From positions 1-36,492 of the IMG/VR virus record IMGVR_UViG_3300038441_001652: a DNA stretch of 36,492 nucleotides; one strand, given 5' to 3'. Of the stretch, positions 31,085-36,492 are shown piece by piece. This stretch comes from a virus. Below the pieces are notes generated by a model. The model did no database searches. It was given only the letters and a program-made list of their open reading frames with translations, and was not told where the DNA came from. The stretch's first letter is position 1, and each line of letters opens with the position of its first letter. Position numbers and translations under genes: made by a program.

Positions 31085-32341
31085 TTATGTAATTGTAATT
31101 ACGCCGATCGAACTCACCACGTTCCAATCTGTATCCGCTGCAACGCATACTAGCTCCACAGAATCCCTCTGATGAGTAGAGGCTATGGAGCCAGTGGCGC
31201 CGGTAGTAGATGTGGTATTTCCGAAATATATTGTCTGCCCTGCGTTCTGAGCAACACTCCACCCCCCTGCTCCTACGCCCGTAAGTTTGACGCGTGAGCC
31301 AATAGCGGCAGTTGCTGGCAGGGTTAAAGTAACGAGGCCAGCATTGTTTGCTATGTAGCCATTATTAATAGCCATAGACTGAGAAGTGCCCGTAACATTT
31401 GTCCAAGTCTCTGCATCAGTCGCAGCCACGGTTATAGATCCTGCACCGTTGGTGATGCTTATCCCTGATCCAGCCGTAAGAGTAGCAGTAGAAGGAGGGT
31501 TACCAGTAGAACCAATAAGCAATTGGCCATCGGATAACTCACTTGTCGCTGCAATTGCGTTAGTGCCATTTCCATATAGAATCCCGTTATCAGTGAATAT
31601 CTGTGCACCGGTACCTCCATCAGCAACTGTGATAGGCGCTGTATAAGCATCAGCAAAACTGAGGTTACCAAGGCCATCCGTAGTTAAAAACTGTCCGCCA
31701 GTGCCATCCGTTGCAGGATAAGTAAGGCCCTGAATCGTTACATCCCCAACTGCAGCAATATCTATGTCTGTCGCAGCGCTTAAATCAATCGCGGCAGCAG
31801 AAGTTAAGTTGATGCTACCAGATGTAGTAGTGGTAAGTGCTAAGTTGCTACTATCTGTAGTAGCGGTAATGCCTGCTGCGCAATCTATAGTAAAGGCCCC
31901 AGTACTATCTATCGTAGTTGTGCTAGTTGCAGTTATGCCAAAGTTCGCTGCGCTGATACTAGAATTACCAGTGGAACTTAGCGCCATGGTACCCGCTGAA
32001 GTAATAGCAATATTACCAGATGTAGTAGTAGTAAGGCTAAGGTTGCCACTAGTATTATTTACAGAGAGCACGCCCTCGAATTGCCCAGTATCTGAAAGAG
32101 TTACGGGAGAATCTTGGATAATAGCCCCAGTCGTACCATCAAACCTTACGACTGCGTTATCAGCCACACTACCAGGGCCTACGATTCCTCCAGGCGCTAC
32201 AGCTGGTGACCAGGTGCCGTCAGCTTTTAGGAAGTAATCCTCTTCGCCAGCCAGAGGAACAGGGACTAACCCCTCCTCGCCTGCCCTAGTGGACGTCGCC
32301 CCAGTAAAATGCTTTGGATAAATACCACCGTAAATAGTCAT
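31085..32341 (-). CDS. Fibre / receptor-binding protein, 418 aa
   Basis: The central part (about 90-210) is made of many Ser/Thr/Ala-rich short repeats (TTTTSGNIAITSAGTMALSS and similar), typical of trimeric beta-helix or triple-helix fibre shafts. A VADGGTGAQIFTDNGILYGNG unit (about 240-260) is the usual GGTG fibre motif. The C-terminal block (about 322-417) matches the end of the 388-aa fibre protein. It has no T7-type attachment domain, so how it joins the tail is unknown. The gene lies upstream of the portal cluster, on the terminase side. Confidence 0.8.
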   Translation of the reverse strand: MTIYGGIYPKHFTGATSTRAGEEGLVPVPLAGEEDYFLKADGTWSPAVAPGGIVGPGSVADNAVVRFDGTTGAIIQDSPVTLSDTGQFEGVLSVNNTSGNLSLTTTTSGNIAITSAGTMALSSTGNSSISAANFGITATSTTTIDSTGAFTIDCAAGITATTDSSNLALTTTTSGSINLTSAAAIDLSAATDIDIAAVGDVTIQGLTYPATDGTGGQFLTTDGLGNLSFADAYTAPITVADGGTGAQIFTDNGILYGNGTNAIAATSELSDGQLLIGSTGNPPSTATLTAGSGISITNGAGSITVAATDAETWTNVTGTSQSMAINNGYIANNAGLVTLTLPATAAIGSRVKLTGVGAGGWSVAQNAGQTIYFGNTTSTTGATGSIASTHQRDSVELVCVAADTDWNVVSSIGVITIT

Positions 32342-32667
32342 TACTTACTGATCCTTACGTCTGCACTTCCAGAAGTGAAATCACCAGTTTTAAACCCAGC
32401 GCGATATAACACTCCAGACTCAATCTCCTGATCCCAGTTCTCTACATTTACAGTAAAAGTATCAACATCGAACCAATCAACGCCGTTATTGAAACTGCGT
32501 TGCAAGGTAACAGTCCCTTCCCAAGTTCCGGAAATACTTAAGTTAAACTCACCTTTAATCTGAATACCTGCTGTGCCTGCCTCTGCTTGAACCGCACCTA
32601 CAGTGTCTCCTGTAAATTCGTCTTCTGCATCAAGTGTAGTTTTGACTAAGCCTACTGGTCCTAACAT
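32341..32667 (-). CDS. Probable virion protein, beta-rich, 108 aa
   Basis: The small protein is almost wholly beta-strand-compatible with Gly/Asp turns (AGIQIKGEFNLSISGTWEGTVTLQR, about 33-57), which fits a beta sandwich of the kind used in phage head or tail decoration. I recognise no family. It lies one base from the fibre gene, and its start follows the 89-aa gene by one base. It is preserved in the late operon, so a virion part is likely. Confidence 0.6.
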   Translation of the reverse strand: MLGPVGLVKTTLDAEDEFTGDTVGAVQAEAGTAGIQIKGEFNLSISGTWEGTVTLQRSFNNGVDWFDVDTFTVNVENWDQEIESGVLYRAGFKTGDFTSGSADVRISK

Positions 32668-32668
32668 A

Positions 32669-32938
32669 TTATGCCCCTAATAAAGTATTGTTGCCTGAAT
32701 CTCCGCCACCTAATGAGGTCAAGATTGTTTGCGTTTTATTTTCTCCAGACGCTCTGCGTCTCATCTGGCGTCCTACTTGCTGTTGGTTCTGCATGGCTTT
32801 CTGGGCTTCTAACTGCTTACGCGTAGCTTCAGCTTGGCGCTGCTGTGCAGCCATTTGGTTTTGAAATTGTATTTGTTGTGCCTGAGCTTGCTTCTTTGCT
32901 GCATTCTGGCCAGTTATAGCGCCTACTACTGAAGACAT
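32669..32938 (-). CDS. Gln-rich coiled-coil protein, 89 aa
   Basis: Residues about 10-55 are dominated by Gln, Ala, Arg and Lys in a helical pattern (KKQAQAQQIQFQNQMAAQQR), with a Gly-rich end. The layout is like the N-terminus of gp14-type virion proteins, so I take it to be a small structural or ejection-related protein. It lacks the HTH of a small terminase subunit. It overlaps the end of the terminase gene by 13 bases. Confidence 0.6.
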   Translation of the reverse strand: MSSVVGAITGQNAAKKQAQAQQIQFQNQMAAQQRQAEATRKQLEAQKAMQNQQQVGRQMRRRASGENKTQTILTSLGGGDSGNNTLLGA

Positions 32939-34320
32939 AAGGACCCCTCTGGTTTTAAATAGTTTCTTTGACGTGGCGCATAGAAAAACGCCGCTTTATT
33001 GTCTGGTTGCGAAATGTATTCCGATATAGCCTTGGTTTGCCTTGGAGAATTCTCACGCTCCCATTCATCATCTAACGACACACACAGATAGCGGAACGCA
33101 TCTGCGAAATGTGAAGACCAGTCATGAAGTGGCTTTTTATCAAAGCATTGACGGTCTTCGTCGTATTTCTTGCGGTACTGCTTCAGTGCTTGAATACCGT
33201 TCTTACACCTCGCTTTGTCGAACCAACAACGAAGCAGCATAGAACGAACACAGTTGATGCCGTCTACGACTGGGATTTGTTTTACTACACGGAAGCGAAG
33301 GCCGAGGCTCTGGGCGTGTTCTAGGCGGGATTTACCCGTGCCAAGCTCTCGGACCTTGATATCATGCGGGGCATAATGTTCCCCGTATACGTATGGCTTA
33401 CTTTGAAGCAGCTTGATATAGTGTTCAAGCCCTTCACCAGTGCCTTCGTAACAATCGATTATTCTTATTTGGTTATTATGCTTTTGATAAAACCAGATAG
33501 TTGTGGAATCTGACATACCCAAATCCCATGCTGTATGGACTGGGAGTAGGGGGTCATACTCTATAGTTGTGAGACGGCCGTCAGCTTCAGCCCTGTCGAA
33601 CTGCTCGCTATAATAAGCACCAGAGATAGATCCGCGAAAACTACAGTAATATTCTTGCTGAATCTCTTCCTCGGTCTTGGTACCCTCTTCACGAATCTGC
33701 TGTATCTGTTCTTCGCTAATAGCATGGGTATCCTTCACAGTCTTAAGGGAAGCAAACCACCGTGGATTATCCTTAGCCATTTCATACAAATGGAAGAAAT
33801 GGTTTTCTCCGCGAGGCGTTCCGTTAAAGATCGCCCAACCTTCTTGCTCGATGATCATCGGCTCAACATAAGCCCAAAAACTAGGTTTAATAAGGCTATA
33901 CTCCGAAAGAACTGCCCCCTTCAACCCCGCTCCTACAAGAGAGTCAGAGTCAGCACCCACAAGACGGATCAGAGAGTCGTTCTTAAGAGTTAAGATCATC
34001 TCGCTACCGTTCTTGTGAGCGAGAATTTCCTTAGGAATAAAATCTAGATAGGCAATACCGTCTTTGGTTTTACCTTCCCAGATGGCCTTCTTAGCCTGAG
34101 CATAAGTAGGCAGAACATACCAATAGTTTCCAACAACACGATACGCCTCTTTGATCAAGTAATTGAAGCAAGCGAGATCCTTCCCGGCACGACGATGGTG
34201 CACGAGCACAGCCCGCTTTATACCCCCGTCCATAGCCTCAAAGAGCGGCAATTGGTATGGACGTGGGGTATACTTGTGCGGTAACGAAATACGGAGGGTA
34301 TTCACGCCGCGTATACTCAA
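32926..34320 (-). CDS. Terminase large subunit, 464 aa
   Basis: ATPase motifs are visible: Walker A-like HHRRAGKDLA (41-50), an atypical Walker B (VLSEYS, about 137-142), and the coupling motif FNGTPRG (165-171). The nuclease domain has WDLGMSD (265-271, with D266), a second acidic site at D289 and HFADAFRY near the C-terminus. This fits Terminase_6-type enzymes; it cuts and pumps DNA into the portal. The start may be TTG 34320 or GTG 34305; neither has a strong ribosome site. It is shorter than T7 gp19 (586 aa). No small subunit is recognised beside it. Confidence 0.9.
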   Translation of the reverse strand: MSIRGVNTLRISLPHKYTPRPYQLPLFEAMDGGIKRAVLVHHRRAGKDLACFNYLIKEAYRVVGNYWYVLPTYAQAKKAIWEGKTKDGIAYLDFIPKEILAHKNGSEMILTLKNDSLIRLVGADSDSLVGAGLKGAVLSEYSLIKPSFWAYVEPMIIEQEGWAIFNGTPRGENHFFHLYEMAKDNPRWFASLKTVKDTHAISEEQIQQIREEGTKTEEEIQQEYYCSFRGSISGAYYSEQFDRAEADGRLTTIEYDPLLPVHTAWDLGMSDSTTIWFYQKHNNQIRIIDCYEGTGEGLEHYIKLLQSKPYVYGEHYAPHDIKVRELGTGKSRLEHAQSLGLRFRVVKQIPVVDGINCVRSMLLRCWFDKARCKNGIQALKQYRKKYDEDRQCFDKKPLHDWSSHFADAFRYLCVSLDDEWERENSPRQTKAISEYISQPDNKAAFFYAPRQRNYLKPEGSLCLQ

Positions 34321-34477
34321 GTTGTTTGTCTCAACTATTAGCTTATAAGGTATACGGACATTGTCTAGTTAAAATTGAAACCTAGCTGTAATGGAATTGG
34401 ATTCCCGATTAGCCGGGAATATCCCATCTAGATCCCATCTAAAGTATCTAAAGTCCCTCACGTTGCCCTAAGGAAAT

Positions 34478-34542
34478 CTAGGAAATTCAGGAAATTTGAG
34501 GCTGAAATCAGGGTAATTTCCTAGAATTCCTGAATTTCCTAG
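34478..34542. repeat. 16-bp inverted repeat with CTAGGAAATT units
   Basis: CTAGGAAATTCAGGAA (34478-34493) is matched exactly by its reverse complement at 34527-34542, with a loop of 33 bases. The loop contains another AATTTCCTAG (34515-34524), so the unit CTAGGAAATT occurs three times in both orientations. It may be a protein-binding array or a cruciform. Confidence 0.75.
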
Positions 34543-34565
34543 AAGTTGCCGATTAACGCATTTCA

Positions 34566-34609
34566 CAACTAATCCATAACTAGGCCACAGTTAGTCCACA
34601 ACTAAGTTG
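34566..34609. repeat. Four tandem 11-bp iterons
   Basis: Four 11-base units lie head to tail: CAACTAATCCA (34566-34576), TAACTAGGCCA (34577-34587), CAGTTAGTCCA (34588-34598) and CAACTAAGTTG (34599-34609), with a consensus near YAACTARTCCA. Eleven bases is close to one helical turn, so bound proteins would line up on one face, as at replication origins. Confidence 0.65.
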
Positions 34610-34662
34610 TCCGGAATTTCTTGATAACTGATCCCAGAGCTAATCTAATAAAGGTCTAAACC

Positions 34663-34684
34663 GTTCAGAGGTTATGGTCTGAAC
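34663..34684. repeat. 7-bp hairpin
   Basis: GTTCAGA (34663-34669) and TCTGAAC (34678-34684) form a perfect stem with an eight-base loop. No T-run follows directly. It adds to the dense structure of this region; its role is not known. Confidence 0.5.
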
Positions 34685-34772
34685 CCTTCAACTATTGAAA
34701 AAAACAGGGGGGGTTAGGTTGTTTTTTTGATGAAATGGTTAACAAAAATTAACCCCCGTATAAATCAACAAA

Positions 34773-34786
34773 CCCCTTTAAAGGGG
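34773..34786 (-). terminator. Palindrome, possible terminator of methyltransferase gene
   Basis: CCCCTTTAAAGGGG is a perfect palindrome just beyond the methyltransferase stop on the minus strand and is followed there by TTTGTTG. The stem has little or no loop unless the central bases open, so termination strength is uncertain. It also touches the start of the 50-bp direct repeat. Confidence 0.4.
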
Positions 34787-34833
34787 GAGGAACACCGTTT
34801 ATTTTTTCGAGTTTTGACAACGAGTAGTTAATA
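34784..34833. repeat. 50-bp direct repeat, copy 1 (methyltransferase 3' end)
   Basis: This copy agrees with 35367-35416 at 44 of 50 positions with no gaps. It covers the last codons and the stop of the methyltransferase gene. The two copies flank the whole gene, 583 bases apart, which suggests duplication or recombination that inserted or removed a gene here. Confidence 0.75.
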
Positions 34834-35305
34834 CGTCAGTCATGATCCCTGTGCCTGGAAATAAATCATCAAGGGTATCTCCTGGTTGATACCCCAGAAG
34901 GTCAAGTATCCAGCCACAAAAAGCCTCAGGCTTAGCGCCAGTGAGCCCTTTCTTTAGAGTAATGTTGCAAGCTAGGTGATCTCTAATAGTGCTACGCGTC
35001 CTGTCTCCCTTACGACCGCCCATAAATACAACAGGCTCCCATGTATAAGCTGGGTTAACGTTAGGCTTGAATATAGCAAACGGCTTCACCCAGGCTGCTA
35101 TCCTAGCTTCCTTAGGGATATAAGGTAGTAAATCATGGAGGTTGCCACTAGTCATACTTAACGCCCAACCGTCAGGGTACTCAGATACCAGTCTATCGAT
35201 CAAAGACTGGTGCCACTCTATCGCATCGCATTCCATCCAGTTAGGATGCTCCTTATAAAGTTTACCGCATCCAAAATATGGGGGGTCTGCATAAGCGAAT
35301 TTCAT
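34799..35305 (-). CDS. DNA methyltransferase (DPPY type), 168 aa
   Basis: I place the start at ATG 35305, since the catalytic motif comes immediately after it (YADPPYFG, residues 4-11) and the longer reading has no better site. The SAM-binding motif DLFPGTG lies near the C-terminus (about 151-157), so the order is catalytic first, SAM site last, as in beta-type N6-adenine or N4-cytosine methyltransferases. It is short, with little room for a target-recognition domain. No restriction enzyme partner is visible, so it probably protects phage DNA. Its ends lie within a direct-repeat pair. Confidence 0.8.
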   Translation of the reverse strand: MKFAYADPPYFGCGKLYKEHPNWMECDAIEWHQSLIDRLVSEYPDGWALSMTSGNLHDLLPYIPKEARIAAWVKPFAIFKPNVNPAYTWEPVVFMGGRKGDRTRSTIRDHLACNITLKKGLTGAKPEAFCGWILDLLGYQPGDTLDDLFPGTGIMTDVLTTRCQNSKK

Positions 35306-35366
35306 ATAACACAACTCTATTTTTAGTTGAAGAGTAGATCTATTCTCCACACCTGTCAAAAAAACA

Positions 35367-35416
35367 GGGGAGGAACATCATTATTTTTTTCGAGTTTTGA
35401 CAACAAGTGGTTAATA
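35367..35416. repeat. 50-bp direct repeat, copy 2 (methyltransferase 3'-end remnant)
   Basis: Read on the minus strand, this copy still codes for LTTCCQNSKK, close to the VLTTRCQNSKK end of the intact methyltransferase. It lies upstream of that gene's start, so it looks like the relic of a second, deleted copy or the scar of a gene exchange. Confidence 0.7.
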
Positions 35417-35420
35417 GGTT

Positions 35421-35453
35421 GGCGAGTTCGCTAATCGCGAGGCGAATTCGCCT
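35421..35453. repeat. Tandem palindromes, 20 bp apart
   Basis: GGCGAGTTCGC (35421-35431) and GGCGAATTCGC (35441-35451) are near-identical palindrome-bearing units 20 bp apart, about two helical turns. The second lies in a perfect 14-bp palindrome (AGGCGAATTCGCCT, 35440-35453). AATAGG and CCTATT flank the pair (35413-35418 and 35451-35456). It looks like an operator or other protein-binding site, not a terminator. Confidence 0.55.
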
Positions 35454-35513
35454 ATTGTTTAACCAGAGGTTACCAGAGCAGGGGAGTAGTAACTTAATGT
35501 TCTATTGTGGGTA

Positions 35514-35522
35514 TGTGGATAA
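35514..35522 (-). promoter_or_regulatory. DnaA-box match
   Basis: TGTGGATAA is the exact complement of the consensus DnaA box TTATCCACA. It lies in the untranslated stretch (35306-35595) between the methyltransferase gene and a plus-strand small gene. That stretch also holds the direct repeat and the palindromes and has no credible gene of its own. Confidence 0.45.
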
Positions 35523-35595
35523 CTTGGGGGATAATCTACAGGTTGAAACGTTGGCCATGGACACAGAATGCGGCTGTGTGGTAGAATAGGGGATT

Positions 35596-35724
35596 ATGAA
35601 ACCACGCAAGTATAACATCCAACTGAAATCCTTCACCAAGTCACAGAAGGAAATCGACAAACTGATTGTTGAGTACTTGCAGCGAACGAAGAAACAAAAA
35701 ACCCCTGCTAAGTGTGGTGCTTAA
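35596..35724 (+). CDS. Small basic protein, 42 aa
   Basis: ATG 35596 is seven bases after AGGGG, a fair Shine-Dalgarno sequence, and the frame runs 42 residues to TAA 35722-35724. The product is strongly basic (MKPRKYNIQLKSFTKSQKEI at the start, TKKQK near the end), so it may bind nucleic acid. Its last codons are inside an intrinsic-terminator-like hairpin. No family is recognised. Confidence 0.5.
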   Translation: MKPRKYNIQLKSFTKSQKEIDKLIVEYLQRTKKQKTPAKCGA

Positions 35725-35742
35725 CAGGGGAAGTGTCATTTT
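35702..35742 (+). terminator. Intrinsic terminator
   Basis: CCCCTGCTAAG (35702-35712) pairs with CTTAACAGGGG (35720-35730) at 10 of 11 positions, followed by a short spacer and a run of six T (35737-35742). An A-run precedes the stem, so the structure may also act on the minus strand. It closes the 42-aa gene. Confidence 0.7.
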
Positions 35743-35834
35743 TTAAAAGAGATAACTCAGGACTAGTCGCAACGCTAAAATGCCGTCCGTTGTTGAAACA
35801 TACCCTAGAATATCAACTCAAGAATGTCAACCCA

Positions 35835-36032
35835 ATGACTACCGAAGACATAGACGAAGACCTATACGATTATGCTGTAATGTTAACCCAAATGGGTTCG
35901 AGGCTAAAACAAACGGAAGCTGACAAACAAGCCCACGAAGAGCGTGCAAGGGCCAAGTACGACCAACTCGTCAAAGTCTTTGGTTCGTGGAAGGGATTGT
36001 ATAAAGCAATGGCTGAAGATGGTATTTTTTAG
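35835..36032 (+). CDS. Hypothetical helical protein, 65 aa
   Basis: The reading frame is open from 35712, but that region holds the terminator, so I use ATG 35835. No good ribosome site is seen there. The 65-aa product is acidic at its start (TEDIDEDLYDY) and then a charged helix (SRLKQTEADKQAHEERARAKYDQLVKVF). It does not look like a small terminase subunit, although its location near the possible packaging region makes that worth testing. The GGGGG and T-rich stretch following its stop may end transcription. Confidence 0.45.
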   Translation: MTTEDIDEDLYDYAVMLTQMGSRLKQTEADKQAHEERARAKYDQLVKVFGSWKGLYKAMAEDGIF

Positions 36033-36132
36033 AAAAACGATTTTAAAGCCCGTAGAGCAGGGGGTTTTTGCTGAGATAGGTATTCTATCATGACACCCCC
36101 ATACCGCGAATGTACGGCGCGTTTCCGCCTGT

Positions 36133-36405
36133 TTAAACGATATCTCTGCGTGTTATGTAAGCCTTATATGCAAAATGCATACCATGAACAAGACTTTCTG
36201 ATACTGTTCCTAAGGACAAATCCTCAGGAAGAAATGCGCTAAACGATGATAGGGAGCGTGATTCTCCCTTAGTGAACCATATCATATAGGCCCTAATTGT
36301 ATCATCATTTTCTCCAATTACTTCTACCGTTCCGATCTGAAGGTCAGATTTGAAATCATCGTCAAGCCGCTCTAGGACTGCTAATTCAAGTTCTTCTAAA
36401 TTCAT
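36133..36405 (-). CDS. Hypothetical protein, 90 aa
   Basis: I use ATG 36405; a longer frame begins at GTG 36468 but would run through a DnaA-box-like site and an A/T-rich leader. Neither start has a clear Shine-Dalgarno sequence. The product has an acidic helical N-terminus (NLEELELAVLERLDDDF) and then a beta-like region (VEVIGENDDTIRAYMIWF). No family is recognised. It is the only gene on this strand in the right-hand end and may continue past the window's context. Confidence 0.5.
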   Translation of the reverse strand: MNLEELELAVLERLDDDFKSDLQIGTVEVIGENDDTIRAYMIWFTKGESRSLSSFSAFLPEDLSLGTVSESLVHGMHFAYKAYITRRDIV

Positions 36406-36460
36406 AAAAATAAAAAAATGTTGTTGGGCGAACCACACAATGTGCGGTAACTCGCCAGAG

Positions 36461-36469
36461 TTATCCACA
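36461..36469 (+). promoter_or_regulatory. DnaA-box match near right edge
   Basis: A perfect TTATCCACA lies 24 bases from the window end, in the leader of the 90-aa gene. Together with the match at 35514 it is one of two within about 950 bases. If the genome is circularly permuted it is also close to the left early promoter. Confidence 0.45.
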
Positions 36470-36492
36470 TTTGGGGTGCTGCCATTATCATA

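Larger units (their letters stand above)
34321..34798. other. Structured intergenic region before the terminase gene
   Basis: About 480 bases without a credible gene, lying between the 5' end of the terminase gene and the 3' end of the methyltransferase gene. It holds a 16-bp inverted repeat, four 11-bp tandem repeats, a 7-bp hairpin (34663-34684), homopolymer runs around a seven-G stretch, GGGGGTTA with its complement near 34755, and a CCCCTTTAAAGGGG palindrome. The density of such structure suggests an origin, packaging site or late control region. Confidence 0.7.

Noticed and set aside
15471-32341. Diversity-generating retroelement acting on the fibre genes
   Set aside because: There is no reverse transcriptase and no template/variable repeat pair. 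The fibre similarity is protein-level and diverged.
35407-35589. Plus-strand ORF of 60 aa
   Set aside because: It begins inside the direct-repeat copy and runs through palindromes and a DnaA-box match. There is no ribosome site, so I treat the region as non-coding.
36033-36075. Intrinsic terminator after the 65-aa gene
   Set aside because: AAAGCCC and GGGGGTTTTT nearly pair but with a mismatch next to the closing bases; too weak to list as a feature.
1-36492. T7-type RNA polymerase promoters, tRNA genes, CRISPR arrays, insertion sequences, integrase
   Set aside because: I looked for conserved phage-promoter repeats, tRNA arms, spaced direct repeats, transposase motifs and the integrase R-H-R-Y pattern and saw none that I could support.

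Overview
The window reads as an essentially complete, or nearly complete, genome of a short-tailed (podovirus-type) bacteriophage, moderately AT-rich. The clearest evidence is a minus-strand late block (about 34320 down to 14610) that resembles the T7-like morphogenesis set: large terminase, gp8-type portal, scaffold, major capsid, gp11- and gp12-type tail tube proteins, a gp13-like GNAT-fold protein, three gp14/15/16-type ejection proteins, three fibre-like proteins, holin and GH24 endolysin. The host cannot be named from the sequence; Shine-Dalgarno use, sigma70-like promoters and the protein families suggest a Gram-negative (proteobacterial) host. I found no T7-type RNA polymerase, no DNA polymerase, no integrase and no clear small terminase subunit.

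Layout. (1) 1-5837, plus strand: a left promoter with operators, then 17 tightly packed small genes, nearly all unrecognised, with one dATP/dGTP diphosphohydrolase-N-like protein (4293-4601). (2) 5834-8562, minus strand: a primase-helicase and a ribbon-helix-helix (RHH) repressor. (3) 8575-8631: divergent promoters with operator repeats that match those at the left end. (4) 8693-13858, plus strand: a replication/recombination set (unknown 122-aa protein, 46-aa protein, RecA-like NTPase, DUF669 ssDNA-binding-like protein, Cas4-like Fe-S nuclease, SF2 helicase), then two small membrane proteins and an HTH protein. (5) 13803-14655: a VRR-NUC nuclease (minus), a small basic protein and an RMF-like protein (plus). 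(6) 14610-34320, minus strand: lysis and virion genes. (7) 34321-36492: a structured intergenic region with inverted repeats and 11-bp iterons, an adenine/cytosine methyltransferase flanked by 50-bp imperfect direct repeats, tandem palindromes, DnaA-box-like sites and three small ORFs.

How it may work together (inference). The RHH repressor would shut off its own promoter, the replication operon and the distant left early promoter through shared 19-bp operators. After derepression, the small early genes would act on the host or its defences, and the primase-helicase, NTPase, ssDNA-binding protein, nuclease and helicase would drive replication and recombination using the host polymerase. The late minus-strand genes build, package and release virions. 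The region on the 5' side of the terminase gene is the best place in the window to look for an origin or packaging site.
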